Notes under the pieces: generated by a model
What the model was told of the DNA's origin: nothing
Databases searched by the model: none
The model's input: the letters and a program-made list of their open reading frames with translations, nothing else
Part shown: positions 21,034 to 33,411 of the stretch, one piece after another
Layout: the number at the start of each line of letters is the position of its first letter
How positions within the stretch are numbered: position 1 is the first letter of the stretch
DNA from: Miscanthus floridulus
Taxonomy: Eukaryota; Streptophyta; Magnoliopsida; Poales; Poaceae
Length of the DNA: 64,000 nt
Direction: 5' to 3'
Assembly: GCF_019320115.1 (NCBI RefSeq)
Contig: NC_089591.1
Span: 63,976,111 to 64,040,110 of the forward strand
Translations under genes and position numbers: made by a program

Positions 21034-21127
21034 TAGAGTAACTAGCGGAGTGATGATAAATAAAATGGATCACAAATCGAAACATAACAACGAAGTCAAC
21101 CCCTAAACCTACTAATCTAAAGTTAGA

Positions 21128-21378
21128 TATATATTCCATCGGTCCTTGAATAAAATCAATTTCTAGAGTTATTTTAAGTTAAACTTTTCTTTATTTGATT
21201 ACATTTATAGAAAAAAATGTAGATATCTGTGATACCAATTGAGCACATTATGAAACTATAGTTTATGGTGTATCTAATAATACTATTTTGTGTTATGAAT
21301 CTTAATACTTTTTTTTAATGATAGTCGAATTGAAAAAGTTTGATCTAAGATAACTTTAGAAATTGACAGGCTATAGCA
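21128..21378. mobile_element. Decayed Stowaway-like MITE
   Basis: Subterminal inverted blocks 'tttctagagttattttaagtt' (about 21170) and 'gatctaagataactttagaaa' (about 21343) frame an AT-rich core. The terminal CTCCNTCC-type ends are eroded. Confidence 0.55.
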
Positions 21379-21439
21379 GCTTCTATCGTGGCTAGTGGTG
21401 ACTAGTGCTACTTTTGACTAGGATATAACTGCGGCAAAG

Positions 21440-21531
21440 GCCCTGAAGTACTATTCGCCGATTTGTTGCGAGAGAAAAATACTATTCGTTCGCTGAAATA
21501 GTATAGCTCGTAAGAGAAGCGAACATGGCTA
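21440..21531. mobile_element. MITE fragment (GGCCTGTTC family)
   Basis: 'gcgagagaaaaatactattcg' and 'gaagcgaacatggct' match the modules of the family copies elsewhere. Only about 90 bp remain. Confidence 0.5.
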
Positions 21532-24230
21532 AAGTGATAACCGATCTAAAAGAGAACGAAGGTGATCAAATTGGGCCCTCGAGTGCCTGTCTTCGTTGTT
21601 ATTCTCCTGCCGCACAAACCAAACGAGTCCCTGTCACTCGCTCGCGCGGTCGCGCCTCCCTTCGAAATCGCCTTTTTTTTTTTTGCTTTCGCGCGCCCGG
21701 TCAAACGCAGCGCCTTGCCGCTCTGCTCCGGCCAGTCCACTACCATGCCACTGCAATCGTCCTGCGCTCCTGTCACGATGAGAACGTGGAGCCGGTGCGG
21801 AGGCGCTTGGCGTCTTGCGGCCGCGGAGACCGACCCGACCCGACCTGAACTGGTTTCCGCCGGCCGGCCATTTTCCTTGGGTGAACACGCCCCGCTGCGC
21901 GTGTAATCCGGGCTCCGGCGCTCATCCTTTTCCGTCCATCCACCCATCAACTTGCTCGCTCGCACGTTGGAGCTCTCCGCTGGACCGGCGTTACCTTACC
22001 ACCCGCTGTACTGTACCGACTTCGTCTATTCGTTTGGAGCGTAGCAGCAGCATTAGTGGAAAGCGTAGCTGCTCTCATAGGCTCCTACACTACCAATCCA
22101 GCGGAGAAAAGGCGAGCATTGCTCGAGCAGGCGGGGCACACGACTGCACGAGGGCGGCGAGCTTTTGCTTTGCGGGGATGTCCGAATTCCCAATTGTTTG
22201 ATCGATGAGTACATGCAATGGAGGACCTCTGAATGAGATCGCAAAGCGCACATTACAGACCGCGTTGCTGGATGTCATATTGGCAATGCGGCTCCTCGAC
22301 CAGTTGCTTTCTTCCCGCTCCGAGATAAGATTATCACGCACGAAATCGATCTGCGGTTATAATAAACAAACACGGAGGGGGGCGGAGCAAATCTCTCGCC
22401 GGAAAGAACACCCCCGAACCCCGAAAGTTATGGCTAATGCGTGTCCAGCTACGTGCTTTGCCGTGGGCATCTCCGCATCTGATGCAGGAACATATTCTTG
22501 CCGGGCTTCACGAACAAGGCTGTTCGTTGGCCTCTGCTGCATCGCCGGCCACGACAGTGCACTATGCCGTGTCGTCTCTCCGTCCTAGTCGCGACCACAG
22601 TTAACTGCTGTGTTTCGCAGTGTGGTGCGCGTCGACGCGTGTGAAGAAAATGAGTGATTGGATAGCCATTACGTTTTTTTTTTTGAGCAGAAGGATATCC
22701 ATCAGTTCATTATTACGTATGGTGTGATCACAAGCGGGAAAAAAGTCCAGGCCCATTGGTTGCCAAAAAAAAAAAAAGAATTGTAGGCCCTGAGAAAATT
22801 CAAAGCCTTGCTCTGCGGTTTTATGGCACGACTAACGCAATGTCACGTGAGGGCCTCGAAAGAGCCCAAGTATACAACTGGGCTTAGATTGTCTGACTGC
22901 TGTGCAGCTTATCCGATCGCAGCCCATTGGACCAGCACCCAACAACAGCCAATCAAGCTTTTTGTCTGAAAACGAGGATGCGTTTTGGGCCAATTTTAGG
23001 ACGACGGTGATGATTATTAAAAGTTTATGTCATATCTCTTTTTTTTTGGAGGAGTTTGTCAAAAAAAAATCTCTCTCTTTTCTTGAGTTTGGTTGTGATT
23101 GGAGAAACAAAAGCAAAGCACTTACTCTCAATTTTCTAGAATTATGCCACTACAGTGAATAACTTGAATTTTTGTTTCCAAATTAAATTGATGAATCATG
23201 GGATGTAAAGAGTTTGTTGCATTCATACAACTTTTAACTTCAATTAGAGAGGAAATCGAGGATCCTTTGAGACGATTGAGTGAGAGAGGACTTTCAGGTT
23301 ACACTTGAGATGATGAAGTTGCTAGGGCCTTCTTCTTCCACTAATGCAAGGTGAGATCAAGGGTTAGGGTTTGCCTGTTTGGATTAACATTTGGGAAGAA
23401 AAGAGAAGGGGATTTTCTGAGCTCACCCAAGGATGAAGATGGGGATGATGCTGGGTCCTCCTTGATCTTCTTTTTTTCTTTTCTTTCTCCTCTTTCCTTT
23501 CCTTTTCTCTCTCTAGTTCTTGCTCCTTCATTTTGGAGAGAGTGGGGGATGAGTGAATGAGTGAGTGGGTGAGAGGGGAAGCTGGACCGGTTGTTGAGAA
23601 TCTCCATTTCATGTTGACAAGTAGGGCCAAGTGGGAGGAGAAGTGGACGGATTATCTAAACTGATTCTGCTGACTCAGTGGTCTGGTGGATGGTGCGTTG
23701 GGACGCCCGGCGGTCCGACAAAACATAAATTTTGGGATATTGGATTTGGAGAGGAGAGATTGATGTTGGGGCCTTTGACATACCTTACAAAGTCTGTGGA
23801 AACCATCTAAGAGTCAGGGATCGGTTCTCCAACGATTATTTCAAGAATTTAGCTAGGTCAACCGTCCTGTTTAACCAAGGTTGACTCTAGTTGACTTGGT
23901 TTAACTTAGAAGTGATTAAGGGTTTGAGAGCCGAATTTGGCGTCCTTGTCTAGTAAGAGCTAGATGCAAAGCTTGCCATTGGATCGATAAAGTCGTCTAT
24001 TGGCAGAGAAGTGGTAAAGAAGGTTTATGTTCTCGAGCCATGGTTGATAAGGTTGGTGATCCAATATATAGTGAGGTGTACATGTCGGGGTTTTGGGAGG
24101 AGTTGGTAAGGTTTATGGTCTTAAAGGGTTATTTTTGAAAAGTTCAAGTTGGAATGACCGTTGGGTTATGACAACTAACCATCAAAAGTTTTCTAGGACT
24201 AATGAACACATACAAGGTCCATGATTTAGG
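21532..24230. other. Gene-free intergenic region
   Basis: 21600-22600 is GC-rich and 22650-23340 AT-rich. 23460-23520 is a pyrimidine tract. 24170-24235 ('ctaaccatcaaaagttttc..aatgaacacatacaaggtcc') resembles 8215-8270, so the two places share an unnamed dispersed repeat. I see no gene. Confidence 0.4.
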
Positions 24231-24893
24231 GCCTATTTAGCGTAACTTAGCTTCACTGGTGAAGCAAATTTTTTGGCGTTAGCTCTAAAAACATTTTTAT
24301 GACTGGTGGTGAATCTGTTTTTGTGAACCGTTTGAGGAAACAACTTCTCATGATTGTTGGAAAGTGTGAAAATACCTATAATTTCTTTTTTATTTTCTTT
24401 ATTTCTTTTCTCTCTTTATATCTCTCCACCTCCATCGCCTGCATGTCGGCCCCACGCTGGCGTGGCATGCCCCGGTGAGCAACCCACGTGTGGCACCATG
24501 ACTCAGCAGCGAGCGCCCACATGGGTCGACGAGTGCTCCAACGAGCACGCCACATTCACCCCTCCCTAAGCGGCTAGGCGCTCGCGGACGGGTTGGCCCC
24601 CTGCGCTCTGGCGAGCGCACCATCTCCGCCCAACTTGCGTGACCATGCCATCGACAGTCCCCACGACGACCTCCACTGCTAGTGGCGGCAGAGTTAGCCA
24701 TGGTCATGGTGGGGTCCACCAGATCAAGACGAAGTTGAGAGAAGCTAGGTTTTTTAGCTTTCTTCTCTCTCCTCTCTTGTCTCAGCAAGAATCACGGAGC
24801 TTATTCCCTAAAGACGAGGTGTGTGGGGGCGTCTAATTGCTAAAGCTGTAAAACAACTCCTAGAGCAGTTTTTGAAGTTGCACCAAACGACCT
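24231..24893. mobile_element. ~660-bp TIR element with GC-rich interior
   Basis: AGGGCCTATTTAGCGTAACTT at the left and AGTTGCACCAAACGACCTCT at the right are imperfect inverted ends of the common grass AGGGCCTGTTTGG(C)... type. The interior (about 24430-24720) is unusually GC-rich for a MITE and could be captured host sequence. It has no recognisable domain. Confidence 0.5.
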
Positions 24894-25700
24894 CTTAAGT
24901 TTGCGAGGAAACCAGATCAACTAAGAGCATCTTCGATAGTTTCCAAAATAAGAATGGATAAACCAATAAGTTTTCCAAATGGCTAAAAATATTGGAAGTA
25001 TATTTATTGGGTTCCTCTAACAGCCTCAGAATCTCACTCCTAAGATAGAGAAGATAATTTTGCATGAGGAGTCCCAAACTAATTATAAATTAGTCAACCA
25101 CTTTTACACCTTTTTTTTTCTATCTTATATATTTGTATTGGCGGATCAATAGACATGCATATATTTTTGTGTGGTTGGATCTGTTGACATTTAAATTGGA
25201 CCCAGGCTAATTTAAATAGACCCAGGACAATTTTGACATAATCTAAGAAAACATAATAATAGTACCACATTGATTTTTCACGCGATAAGATTTGGCACGG
25301 GGAAGCTGGAGACGGCCCACGCCGCTCTGCGCCCAGCGCGCGGCGCCACATCGACGCCGGCGCCCAGCACGTGAATTTCCGGCCGGAAGAAGGGGAACAC
25401 CGGGGGCGCTGCCAGGGGAACCGCCGCCGCCAAGCACAAGCAAAGAGTAAAGCGTGGTCTTCAAGAGAGCTCTGTCTGTACGATCCCCATAACCACCTGT
25501 TGTTGCCATCAATATTCAATTTGAAATTGAAAATTTGAAATCAGCATGGTAACCAGCTGCTGGGAATGACTGGTGGCTGAATTGGCTGGCTGGTGCTGGC
25601 CCAGCCAATTCAGGCCTGCCGAACAGACTGTATGGCCTGTCGAATTGCGGTACGTGCAGCTCCCAAGAAGAGCAGAGATAGAAACTGCTGCCGACCGCAT
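24894..25700. other. Intergenic sequence downstream of the G3P transporter
   Basis: 'gagcatcttcgatag' near 24922 resembles the end of the TIR element at 12802. A MITE-like 'ttcaggcctgccgaacag' lies at about 25610. The rest is unassigned. Confidence 0.4.
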
Positions 25701-25907
25701 TCATCCTCATCGGCAACCATAAGGCATTCCATATTGATATACATATATACCATGATGATCAAGAAGCAGTGAAGCACGGCACACCAGGAGCAAGATCCCA
25801 CAGTTGATCTGCTCCCCTCAGGCCTAAAATCACAGCTGGTCTGCTGTCCCGCTCCCGCAACCATTCCACGTCACCACGAGATCACAGACGGCACAGCCAG
25901 AAGCGAT

Positions 25908-28214
25908 CTACGGTTCTTCCATGGAGGACACGGGCAGGTCGCTAGCAGCGTGGGCGGGCGTCCTCCGGGACTCCATCTTGGCGACCACCTCCGCCACCAC
26001 CAGCCTCGACAGCAGCAGCCCCGCGACGAGCGCCGACGCCATCAGCATTGTGAACACGGCGCTCCAGCTCCTGGCGGAGATGTACCCCGTCAGCAGCGGG
26101 CCGATGGCGGCGCCGATCGACCCCGTGCCGTCGATGATCGCCGTCACGGTGGCCAGCGCGCGGGAGTTGCCGTTGAGGGAGCTGTGCGTGCCGAGGTCCG
26201 CGGACACGGCCGTCGTGATCAGCGCGTAGGGCCCGTTCACCAGCATCCCGGTGACGAACATGAGCGCGATGTTCCACGCCAGCGAGACGTTCCCGTAGAT
26301 GCGGTAGAAGAAGAGCGCCGGTATCGCGGAGAAGGTGAAGCTCGCGGCCGTCAGCGCCCGGGCGTCCAGGTGGTCGGAGATGTGGCCGGCGAGGATGCCG
26401 CCAACAACGCCACCCACGTCGAACAGAGTTGACAGTACCCCGGCTTCCGAGTCTGACAAGTATTGTCCACCGATAGCTGAAAACAGGAACAGGCAGAGTG
26501 TTGATGTTAGTGTAAAAAAAAATAGTTCTTAGAACCTGCAATTCAATGCAGTAAAAAGGTATAAAACCTTTTAATTTTTGTATGGTTTATGCATATATGG
26601 CATGATGCTGAGTTATTTCAGAATTAATCAATAGACTCTTTATCTTTCATAGCCTAAAAACTACTTTTACTATACACATTGAAACACAGAAGTCAAATTA
26701 TTCACGCAGCAGCATATTGCCACACACTGGCCAGTAGCACTCACATCATCATGTGCCTGCTTTCTTTCATGGTTTGTTTCAATCAAATACCTAAAAGTAC
26801 TTAAGCAGAGTGAGAAATCAGAAACATGCCAAGAATTACTTTTCCCCCCTGTACTAGCAAGTCAAAAAGCACCTTGGTTGCAGAGTGCATTTCAGTGGAA
26901 CCCAGTGCAACTGAAATGCTATGATGTTTAGAAAAGTCAGCTCCAATTCTAGGGAGTGCTTGTCAACATATATAAAGGGGCAGAAAGTTTGATTTGCACA
27001 TCACAAAAGGGCTTACAATTTCACTTGCTAATTTGCTTCGACACTAGTATATAATATCTCAAGCACTCATTCTAACTAGTGACGTGCGTCATATCATAAG
27101 GTTTGGAACTCTAAACACCAAAACATGCTTTCTGATTATCACAGTGTGCAATAAGGGTTCATTTCCTAAAAGCCAAAAAAAGAGAGGCTGTGGTAACTGC
27201 AAAAATATAACTTGACAAACCTGTGTGGCTGATATAAAAGGGAAGCCAATACAGGAACGTATAGGCCACAAGCTTGCAGAAGAAAAGGCAGAGGGCAAAA
27301 GGAGCTACACCAGGAATTCTCCACGCCTCAATAAATCCAATTGCCTTTTCTTTTACATCTGATGAGCGTCGTTCCAACAAGGGAGTGTCCATGTCACTCT
27401 TTTCATAATCCTTCAAATGGAGATCCTCCTGGATTCCAATCACATCAGGCCCAACAGGCAAGAAGAGGAACACCGTGAGCCCGACCAGTGCGATCATGAT
27501 ACCGGGCACCGCAAAGGACCAGCACCACCCATACTTCAGCATGGCAGCAGCAATCAGAGAGCCAGATATGTTTCCTACGGATGTGTGAGCATTCCATATT
27601 CCCATTATCAGTCCCCTCTTGCTCTTCCCAAACCAGTTGCCAACTACTGCAACCACTGAAGGCCATCCAGATGACTGAAACAGACCAGAAATCATCTGCA
27701 TGACCAGAAAGTAGTAGAAGTTGTGTACATCGAACCAGTAGCCGGCTCCAAAGGCGGCGGTGAACAATCCAGTTCCTATCATTCCTATAGTCAGCAGGAT
27801 CCTCAGATCCACCCTATCGCCCAAATGGCCAGCAAAGAACATGCCAATTGCATATACACCAAGAAAAGCCAAGTCAATCTCGCCAAGCAATGCAGTGCCG
27901 TCTTCAGCGTTGAACGGAGCCCAACCGCTGGAGAGAGTTGTATTATTGCTCTCTGCACCTTTCAAGTTTTGAAGATAGAGATGACTGGGCCAATGCAACG
28001 TACCCAGGTTTGTCTTAGGATCGAGAACACTCTTGACAATGCTTGTAGTTTTTCTAGTGGCATGGTAGCTGGCGTATGATAAGAACGTCAGCACTAGTAC
28101 AAGAGCCTGGCATGATCTGAAGGAGATGGGACTCCCCCGGACACACTCAAAAAGTTGAATTCCCAAGGGCTTTCTGCTACGCATTTTATTTTTCTGATGA
28201 CTTGAGGAGCCCAT
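25908..28214 (-). CDS. Glycerol-3-phosphate transporter (SLC37/G3Pp family, MFS)
   Basis: Two coding exons on the minus strand, 28214-27221 (994 bp) and 26476-25908 (569 bp), join in phase to 520 residues. The junction is AG|GTTTGTC at the donor and TTTTCAG|CTATCG at the acceptor. The split codon is Ala, in [12 protein letters not shown]. The intron is 744 bp (26477-27220). The protein is a 12-helix major-facilitator carrier of the plant G3P permease type (AtG3Pp1 is about 520 residues). It has the SLC37-type YHATRK after helix 1 (residues 50-55), MFS motif A GHLGDR (129-134), an acidic cytoplasmic loop with LLERR after helix 6, and a short charged C-tail. The likely role is exchange of glycerol-3-phosphate with phosphate across a membrane. 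The family is often phosphate-starvation-induced, but substrate and membrane are inferred. All key segments are present. Confidence 0.93.
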
Positions 28215-29310
28215 GAATGAATCTGAACTGATTTTTCCTGCAAAGATAGCTCAAGCCAGGAATATGAAATTGCCTTAACGGTGTTGGTCGTGCCTGAAAA
28301 GGTCAAATAGAACCGACATCAGAACCATCCACAAGACCATATATAAGAGCTGTCAATTTCGTTTTGTAATACTAAGTATAATCCCATGACAATAAGGAAA
28401 ATAAGCTGGTTATCGTTTTGTCACCAAATGATAGCGTAGCTACTTCAATTTTAACATGCTAGGTGGGATGTTATGGCATCGATAATGAGCTGTAAACTAT
28501 TATTGCGGAACAGCTCTAAATTATCAATTTAGTTAATTCAACAGCACTTGACATCAGCATAAGCATACGCATATTTCAAAATAGACATACTCCCACCAGA
28601 TATAATAAGTATATAAAGCAACCAAACATCCATAGTTTTGCGATGTATATCTAAATACTTATCTGTACATACCTTGGCAGTATTAAACTCCTTTGATAGA
28701 CAGCAGAAACTGAATGTAAATCGGGGAAAGTATGTCAACAACAAGGGGCAAAACTCATGTCAAACATCTACGGAGTACATGAACATCAAAGGCAACACTG
28801 CGATTTAATCCGGTTTGCTCCGTATAACCAATCGCCAAACAAAAGGGAAAGGAACGTGCTTTTCACAATTGATTAAACGAATAGCTGGTGGCTGAACTCA
28901 ATGGGAAGAAAAGGCAAGGAACACTCGTTCAGATATCCAACTCAGGGAGGGAAAAGAAGCATCAAAGCCTTCAAAGGCGAGCGGGAAGGTACGGAAAGCA
29001 ACACACCAACGGATCGCGCTCTTCATCAGGGAGGAAAGAAGAATAGAAAAGGTTGGGATACAAAGGAAATCAAATCAGGTTGCTGCCAACTAGCGAGGGA
29101 AAGAAAGCCGGCGATCCGTTACTAGCGCTCATCTCTCCGGTAACTGAAAGCATGCTCAGGTAATTAAAGGAACGGAGGAAGAGGAAGCACCTTGAAGCTA
29201 GGAGAAGTGCCAGCCGCTTCCAAGGGAACGGCAGGAGCTGTTCCTGGCTGCGCGGACCGTGAGGGAGGCGGAGGTCAGCTTTCTGGGGCGCGGCCTCGAC
29301 CGTGGCTCCG
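28215..29310 (-). other. 5' UTR of the G3P transporter with a 953-bp intron
   Basis: On the minus strand, a good acceptor (CTTTGCAG|GAAAAATC, exon edge 28237) lies 23 bases above the ATG. A donor (CTTCAAG|GTGCTTCC, exon edge 29191) lies below a GC-rich leader at about 29191-29310. The intron would be 28238-29190. Leader introns are common in grass genes. cDNA is needed to fix the start. Confidence 0.55.
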
Positions 29311-29332
29311 TGGCTTCCGAGGAGTTCCGTGT

Positions 29333-29339
29333 CTTATAG
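29333..29339 (-). promoter_or_regulatory. TATA box of the G3P transporter
   Basis: CTATAAG on the minus strand, about 30 bp upstream of the inferred leader exon and flanked by GC-rich sequence. Confidence 0.55.
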
Positions 29340-29629
29340 GGAAGAGAAATTCACAACAGCCTTTTTTTGCCTGGCCGTGATGACCCGGGGCCCCGGAGGC
29401 CTCGTCTGTGGATCGGGTCGTTCCCCGGTGAGGTCACACCCACGATTGTTTTATTTGTTTATTATTACTCTACCATGGTCTTCTTCTTGTGTTAAGAGCT
29501 TTTTTTTACCCAAGATTATCCAACTTTTTTTATATCACCATCACCAGCTCTGTAAACCTCTGTAAACAAAGGTACCCAATAGGATTCTTGTACGTTTAGT
29601 TTACTGACCGTCTACACCCAAGTAATTTT

Positions 29630-29776
29630 CTGTTATTATGAGCCTACGGTGGTATGTCAACAGGTAACAACTAGTAGTAACCTGCACTGTTGTATGAACT
29701 CTGTTATGACCCTACGGCTGGTAGGTCAACAGGTAACAACTACTAGTAGGCAGTAGCCTGCACTGTTGTATGAACT
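29630..29776. repeat. 71-76-bp direct repeat upstream of the G3P transporter
   Basis: Two adjacent copies (29630-29700 and 29701-29776) each start CTGTTAT, contain 'gtcaacaggtaacaact' and end 'cctgcactgttgtatgaact'. The second has a small insertion ('aggcagt'). Confidence 0.85.
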
Positions 29777-30801
29777 CTAGTCGGTGCTTGGCGTGAGGCG
29801 ATCAAGCAAAGGAGGCTCCTGCTTGCTCTTTACGCACACCGGGTGGTGATCACACGCACCCTAATTTGCCCATCCGGCAGATTTTGCTGGCGACGGGTTG
29901 AAAGCTACGGACAGAATGATAGAGAGAATATAGCGAGTGGATATTCTCCTGGGGACGGATATTCCCAACGGCCAGCGCTAAACGCCTCCCTAACCGGATC
30001 TTCTGGTTATAAGTCCCACAACTGTAGGGCACTAGCAAGGGCCCTCGCAAACACGATACGGCTCGGGCGCATGCATGTGCCGTTTATTCTTATGGCCCAA
30101 TTGCAGCTACGAACTCCGATAGATGATATCTATCGGCCACAAAGATCTACTAGGTCGAACGCAGGCAATAATAATTCGAGTAGTAAATAGGTTTCATCCA
30201 ATTCATGTGCCCATGTGGTATCAGGAAACATGGCAAAAAAAAAAAAAAAAACGAACCTTGCCGGCCGAGGATCATCTCTGCATGGTCGACGACGTGAATT
30301 GCTCGACAGTCGTTGATGCGCGGAAGCCGTGGCGACGTGCCTGCACATGATGGGATAGATGCAGATTGAAGAGAGAATCGAGCGAGGAACGCGTGAGCGT
30401 GTAATCGCAATTCGCAAGCATCGTCCAAGCGTGTAATCGGTGGCGTGAGATGAACAGACTACATACAGAGAGAAAAGCTACCTTTGTCCGTCGTCGAATG
30501 GAGGGGTCACGGAGGAGCGCCATTGCTGGGGAGAGAATAGTAAACGGCCAAGTAAACAGAAGAGGAAAGAGCAGCTTTTGCCTATTTATGTGTACGGACA
30601 GGAGAGAGATAGTACTCACGACTATTGTCGGTTGATTACATTTATTCATTGTATCGTATAAATAAAAGAACTTCGGTTTTATTTACGGGAATGCTTTGAA
30701 CGCGAAGTCCGTCCGCCCAGACGCTAAGACGTCAGCCCAATAACCACGCTCCTTCATTTCTAAAAAAAAAAAAAATACGCATCCATTTATTCCTAGTTTC
30801 T
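29777..30801. other. Unassigned intergenic sequence
   Basis: No gene, RNA or named repeat is recognised. A17 lies at about 30235-30251 and a shorter A13 run at about 30763. Confidence 0.45.
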
Positions 30802-30806
30802 CTTCC

Positions 30807-32068
30807 TGTCGGGTTCATAAACCCGGGATCCCTCATGAATCAGCTTCTCAGCAAAGGCTTAGCTCAGCAGACAACGTTGCGAACGACGTACAAACTCTTA
30901 GGCCGGCCCAAACACCTAAAACGACATGTCAGAAGGACAATCCAATCTCCGATCGGAAGGCCTGACCGAGGAGGGACGTCGTCCGCTTCCAACTCTGGTC
31001 CGCCTCTCTGACCAGAAGGTCTCGATCCCAACTTCGGCCTGCCTCCGGACGACCTCTCTGACCAGAAGGCCTGGCCAAACACCACTTTCGACTCTGACCT
31101 GCGTCTCCGACTGGGGATGCGCCAAACCCCTGCTCACTGCTCTTCTCCAACTGGCGCAATCAGGGCCGACTGGGACCAACCGATTGGGGACGCACGCTCG
31201 GTAATGACCAGGAAACAGACGGAGAAAGTAAGACAGGGCACTCAAGTCAACCGTAATACCGAGAAACGTACCATGTACATCTGCAGGACAATACCCTGCG
31301 ACATCCCTGACATGACAGAACCCAAGCAATGTTGTAGGCGTCGATATTTTTCCATACAGTATTGTGGGAGCCATCAACTCCCATACCAGACAAATATGGT
31401 AAAGCTCTCCCACATGCCTCTGGGCATCAACAGTGTTGTGGGCGCCAGCATTTACCGTACCAGACGAATATGGTAAAACCCCCTGCATGCCTCTCGACAT
31501 CAACAGTATGGCGGGCACCCACGTTTGCTATACAAGAAGAAGACGACGCAACCTCCCACGTGCATATGATATTAAACAGTATTGTGGGCGCCTACCATCA
31601 TCTTGTACCCGTCGACGTGTGCAACAAGACTTAGTAGCATACGTATTCTCCCCCCTCACTTGTAAGGCCATCCCCTTTATTTATAAAAGGGGATACACTC
31701 TCTCCCAAAAGACGGATTCATTCAGATCGATCAGTTTTACTAGTACACGACAACAGAACCACTAAGTTCAAACCACAAGCACACGCTCGAACACTTAGCA
31801 CATAGCGGGGATCCCGTCACTCTCGGCCCTTCAGACCAGAGTCCGATCGGACCTTTTGTACCCCTATCTTTCTCTTTCTCGTTTGTAATCCCACTGCAAA
31901 CTTTGAGCACCTGGGCTCAGGAATAAAGTCACCGACCGACTCAAATGGACGTAGGGCACGTTGCCTGAACCAGTATAAATCCTGTGTCATTGAGTGCTAG
32001 GCCACCTCCGATCACAACGTACGACAAAACTATAAATATTTACGTGTTGGTCACTTTCTACACCGACA
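30807..32068 (+). mobile_element. Solo LTR (1262 bp) with 5-bp target-site duplication
   Basis: It starts TGTCGGGTTC and ends CACCGACA. The bases CTTCC at 30802-30806 are repeated at 32069-32073, the 5-bp duplication expected of LTR integrase, and no internal region is present. This is the product of recombination between the two LTRs of a complete element. It is the same family as LTR B (4157-4860). Repeated 'cagtattgtgggcgcc' modules lie at 31355-31590, a TTATAAAAGG TATA box at 31681-31690, and the U5 'cctgaaccagtataaatcctgtgtc' near 31965. Confidence 0.9.
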
Positions 32069-32073
32069 CTTCC

Positions 32074-32371
32074 TATCGCATTTATCCGCTCGCCCGCCGT
32101 CTCCAAGCGCACGGCCGCTAACCTTGCCAGGCACGGCGCGGCTGCCTCCGAGTCGTGGCGCTTGGCTACCAGCCCTGCCAGACGCGGTGCCTTGCCGCCC
32201 TCTCCAAATCGCGCAGCCGCGGCCTCCTCGCCGCTCGTGCAGTCGATGCCTTCCTTCCACGACGTGCAGCCACCCGTCGGCCCACCGCCTACAATTGCCA
32301 CCAGGGCGCTGCAGTGAACACCGCACACCGACCAGCCTCTGTTCTGCCAAGCAGCAAGGAGATGTTACGTT
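32074..32371. other. Unassigned GC-rich sequence
   Basis: It abuts the solo LTR and leads into the tandem repeats. No coding signal is credible. Confidence 0.4.
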
Positions 32372-32800
32372 GAAAGCGTATGTTGCAAGAGTATGTTTCA
32401 ATTGTTTTAGATGTTTTAGAGGTATGTTGCAAGTGTTTCATATGGATGTTGCAAAAATAGATCGTGATGTTGCACATGTTGCAATGGTTGTACACATACG
32501 TTGCAAGCATTCGTTCAAATGTTTCATCTGCTTTTTTAGACGTATGTTCCAAGTGTGCTTATTTGGATGTTGCATATGTTTCACACATATGTTGCAAGAG
32601 TATGTTCGAAATGTTTTAGCTGTTTCAGTCTTATGTTGCAATAAGTGTTTTCATGTTGCAAGTTACAAGTGTTTTTATCTGGACGTTGCATATGTTTCAC
32701 ACACATGTTGCAAGTGTATGTTCCAATGTTTCATTTCCTTTAGACTTATGTTGCATTCAAATGTTTCATGTTAGCAAGTGTTTCGTGTTTCAGATGAATG
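32372..32800. repeat. ~100-116-bp tandem repeats rich in 'atgttgcaagtgttt'
   Basis: Anchors 'gcacatgtt/gcatatgttt' at 32472, 32572 and 32688 head similar units containing 'cacatatgttgcaagagtatgttc', 'atgtttcat' and 'cttttagac'. A partial unit lies to the left. The pattern resembles the subterminal repeats of DNA transposons, but no terminal inverted repeat was found. Confidence 0.65.
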
Positions 32801-33141
32801 TTTAGAGAGTCATGGGGCCACGGCCCGGGCTCTAGGGGAAGGGGCGTGACGAGCCAAGGGCTGGCGGATGGGACACGCGACGCGCCTAGGGTCTTTGCGG
32901 ACGGGGCATGCTCGTCCTTATCTCAGCTCCCGGGTCCCGCCCGCGTGGAGAGAGAGAGGAGGGTGTCAGGGGGGAAGGAACGGCGGGAGCGGGGCGTGGT
33001 GAGACGGACGGGGACGGGGTACGCATGCGTGGTGAGATGAGGCAGACGAGGAAGAACTGCAGCGATACGGTGGGAGTGCAGCGCTTTCTGCTAGGTTGTT
33101 TGGTACCGTCTGATGAAATCATATCCCATCGGATATGCAAA

Positions 33142-33411
33142 CACCAGCAATTCCGATTTACGGTAATGCTCACACAACTGCTAAACCTATTTGCTATACA
33201 GCTTCAGATAAAAGAACTTTATAAAAAACAAATGTGGAACATTATATGCTGGGATAATATAAGGGCTCTCGGATGTTCGGGCACCAAGCAATTCTCATTT
33301 ACTGATAATGCTCACACAGCTGCTAAACCTATTTGCTATACAGCTTCAGATAAAAGAACTTTATAAAAAAACAAATGTGGAACATTATATGCTGGGATAA
33401 TAAAAGGGCTC
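33142..33411. repeat. ~140-bp direct repeat, 2 copies
   Basis: The copies start at 33142 and 33282. Both contain 'taatgctcacaca', 'ctgctaaacctatttgctat' and 'aatgtggaacattatatgct' and end 'aagggctct'. They are nearly identical, so the duplication is recent. Confidence 0.85.
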
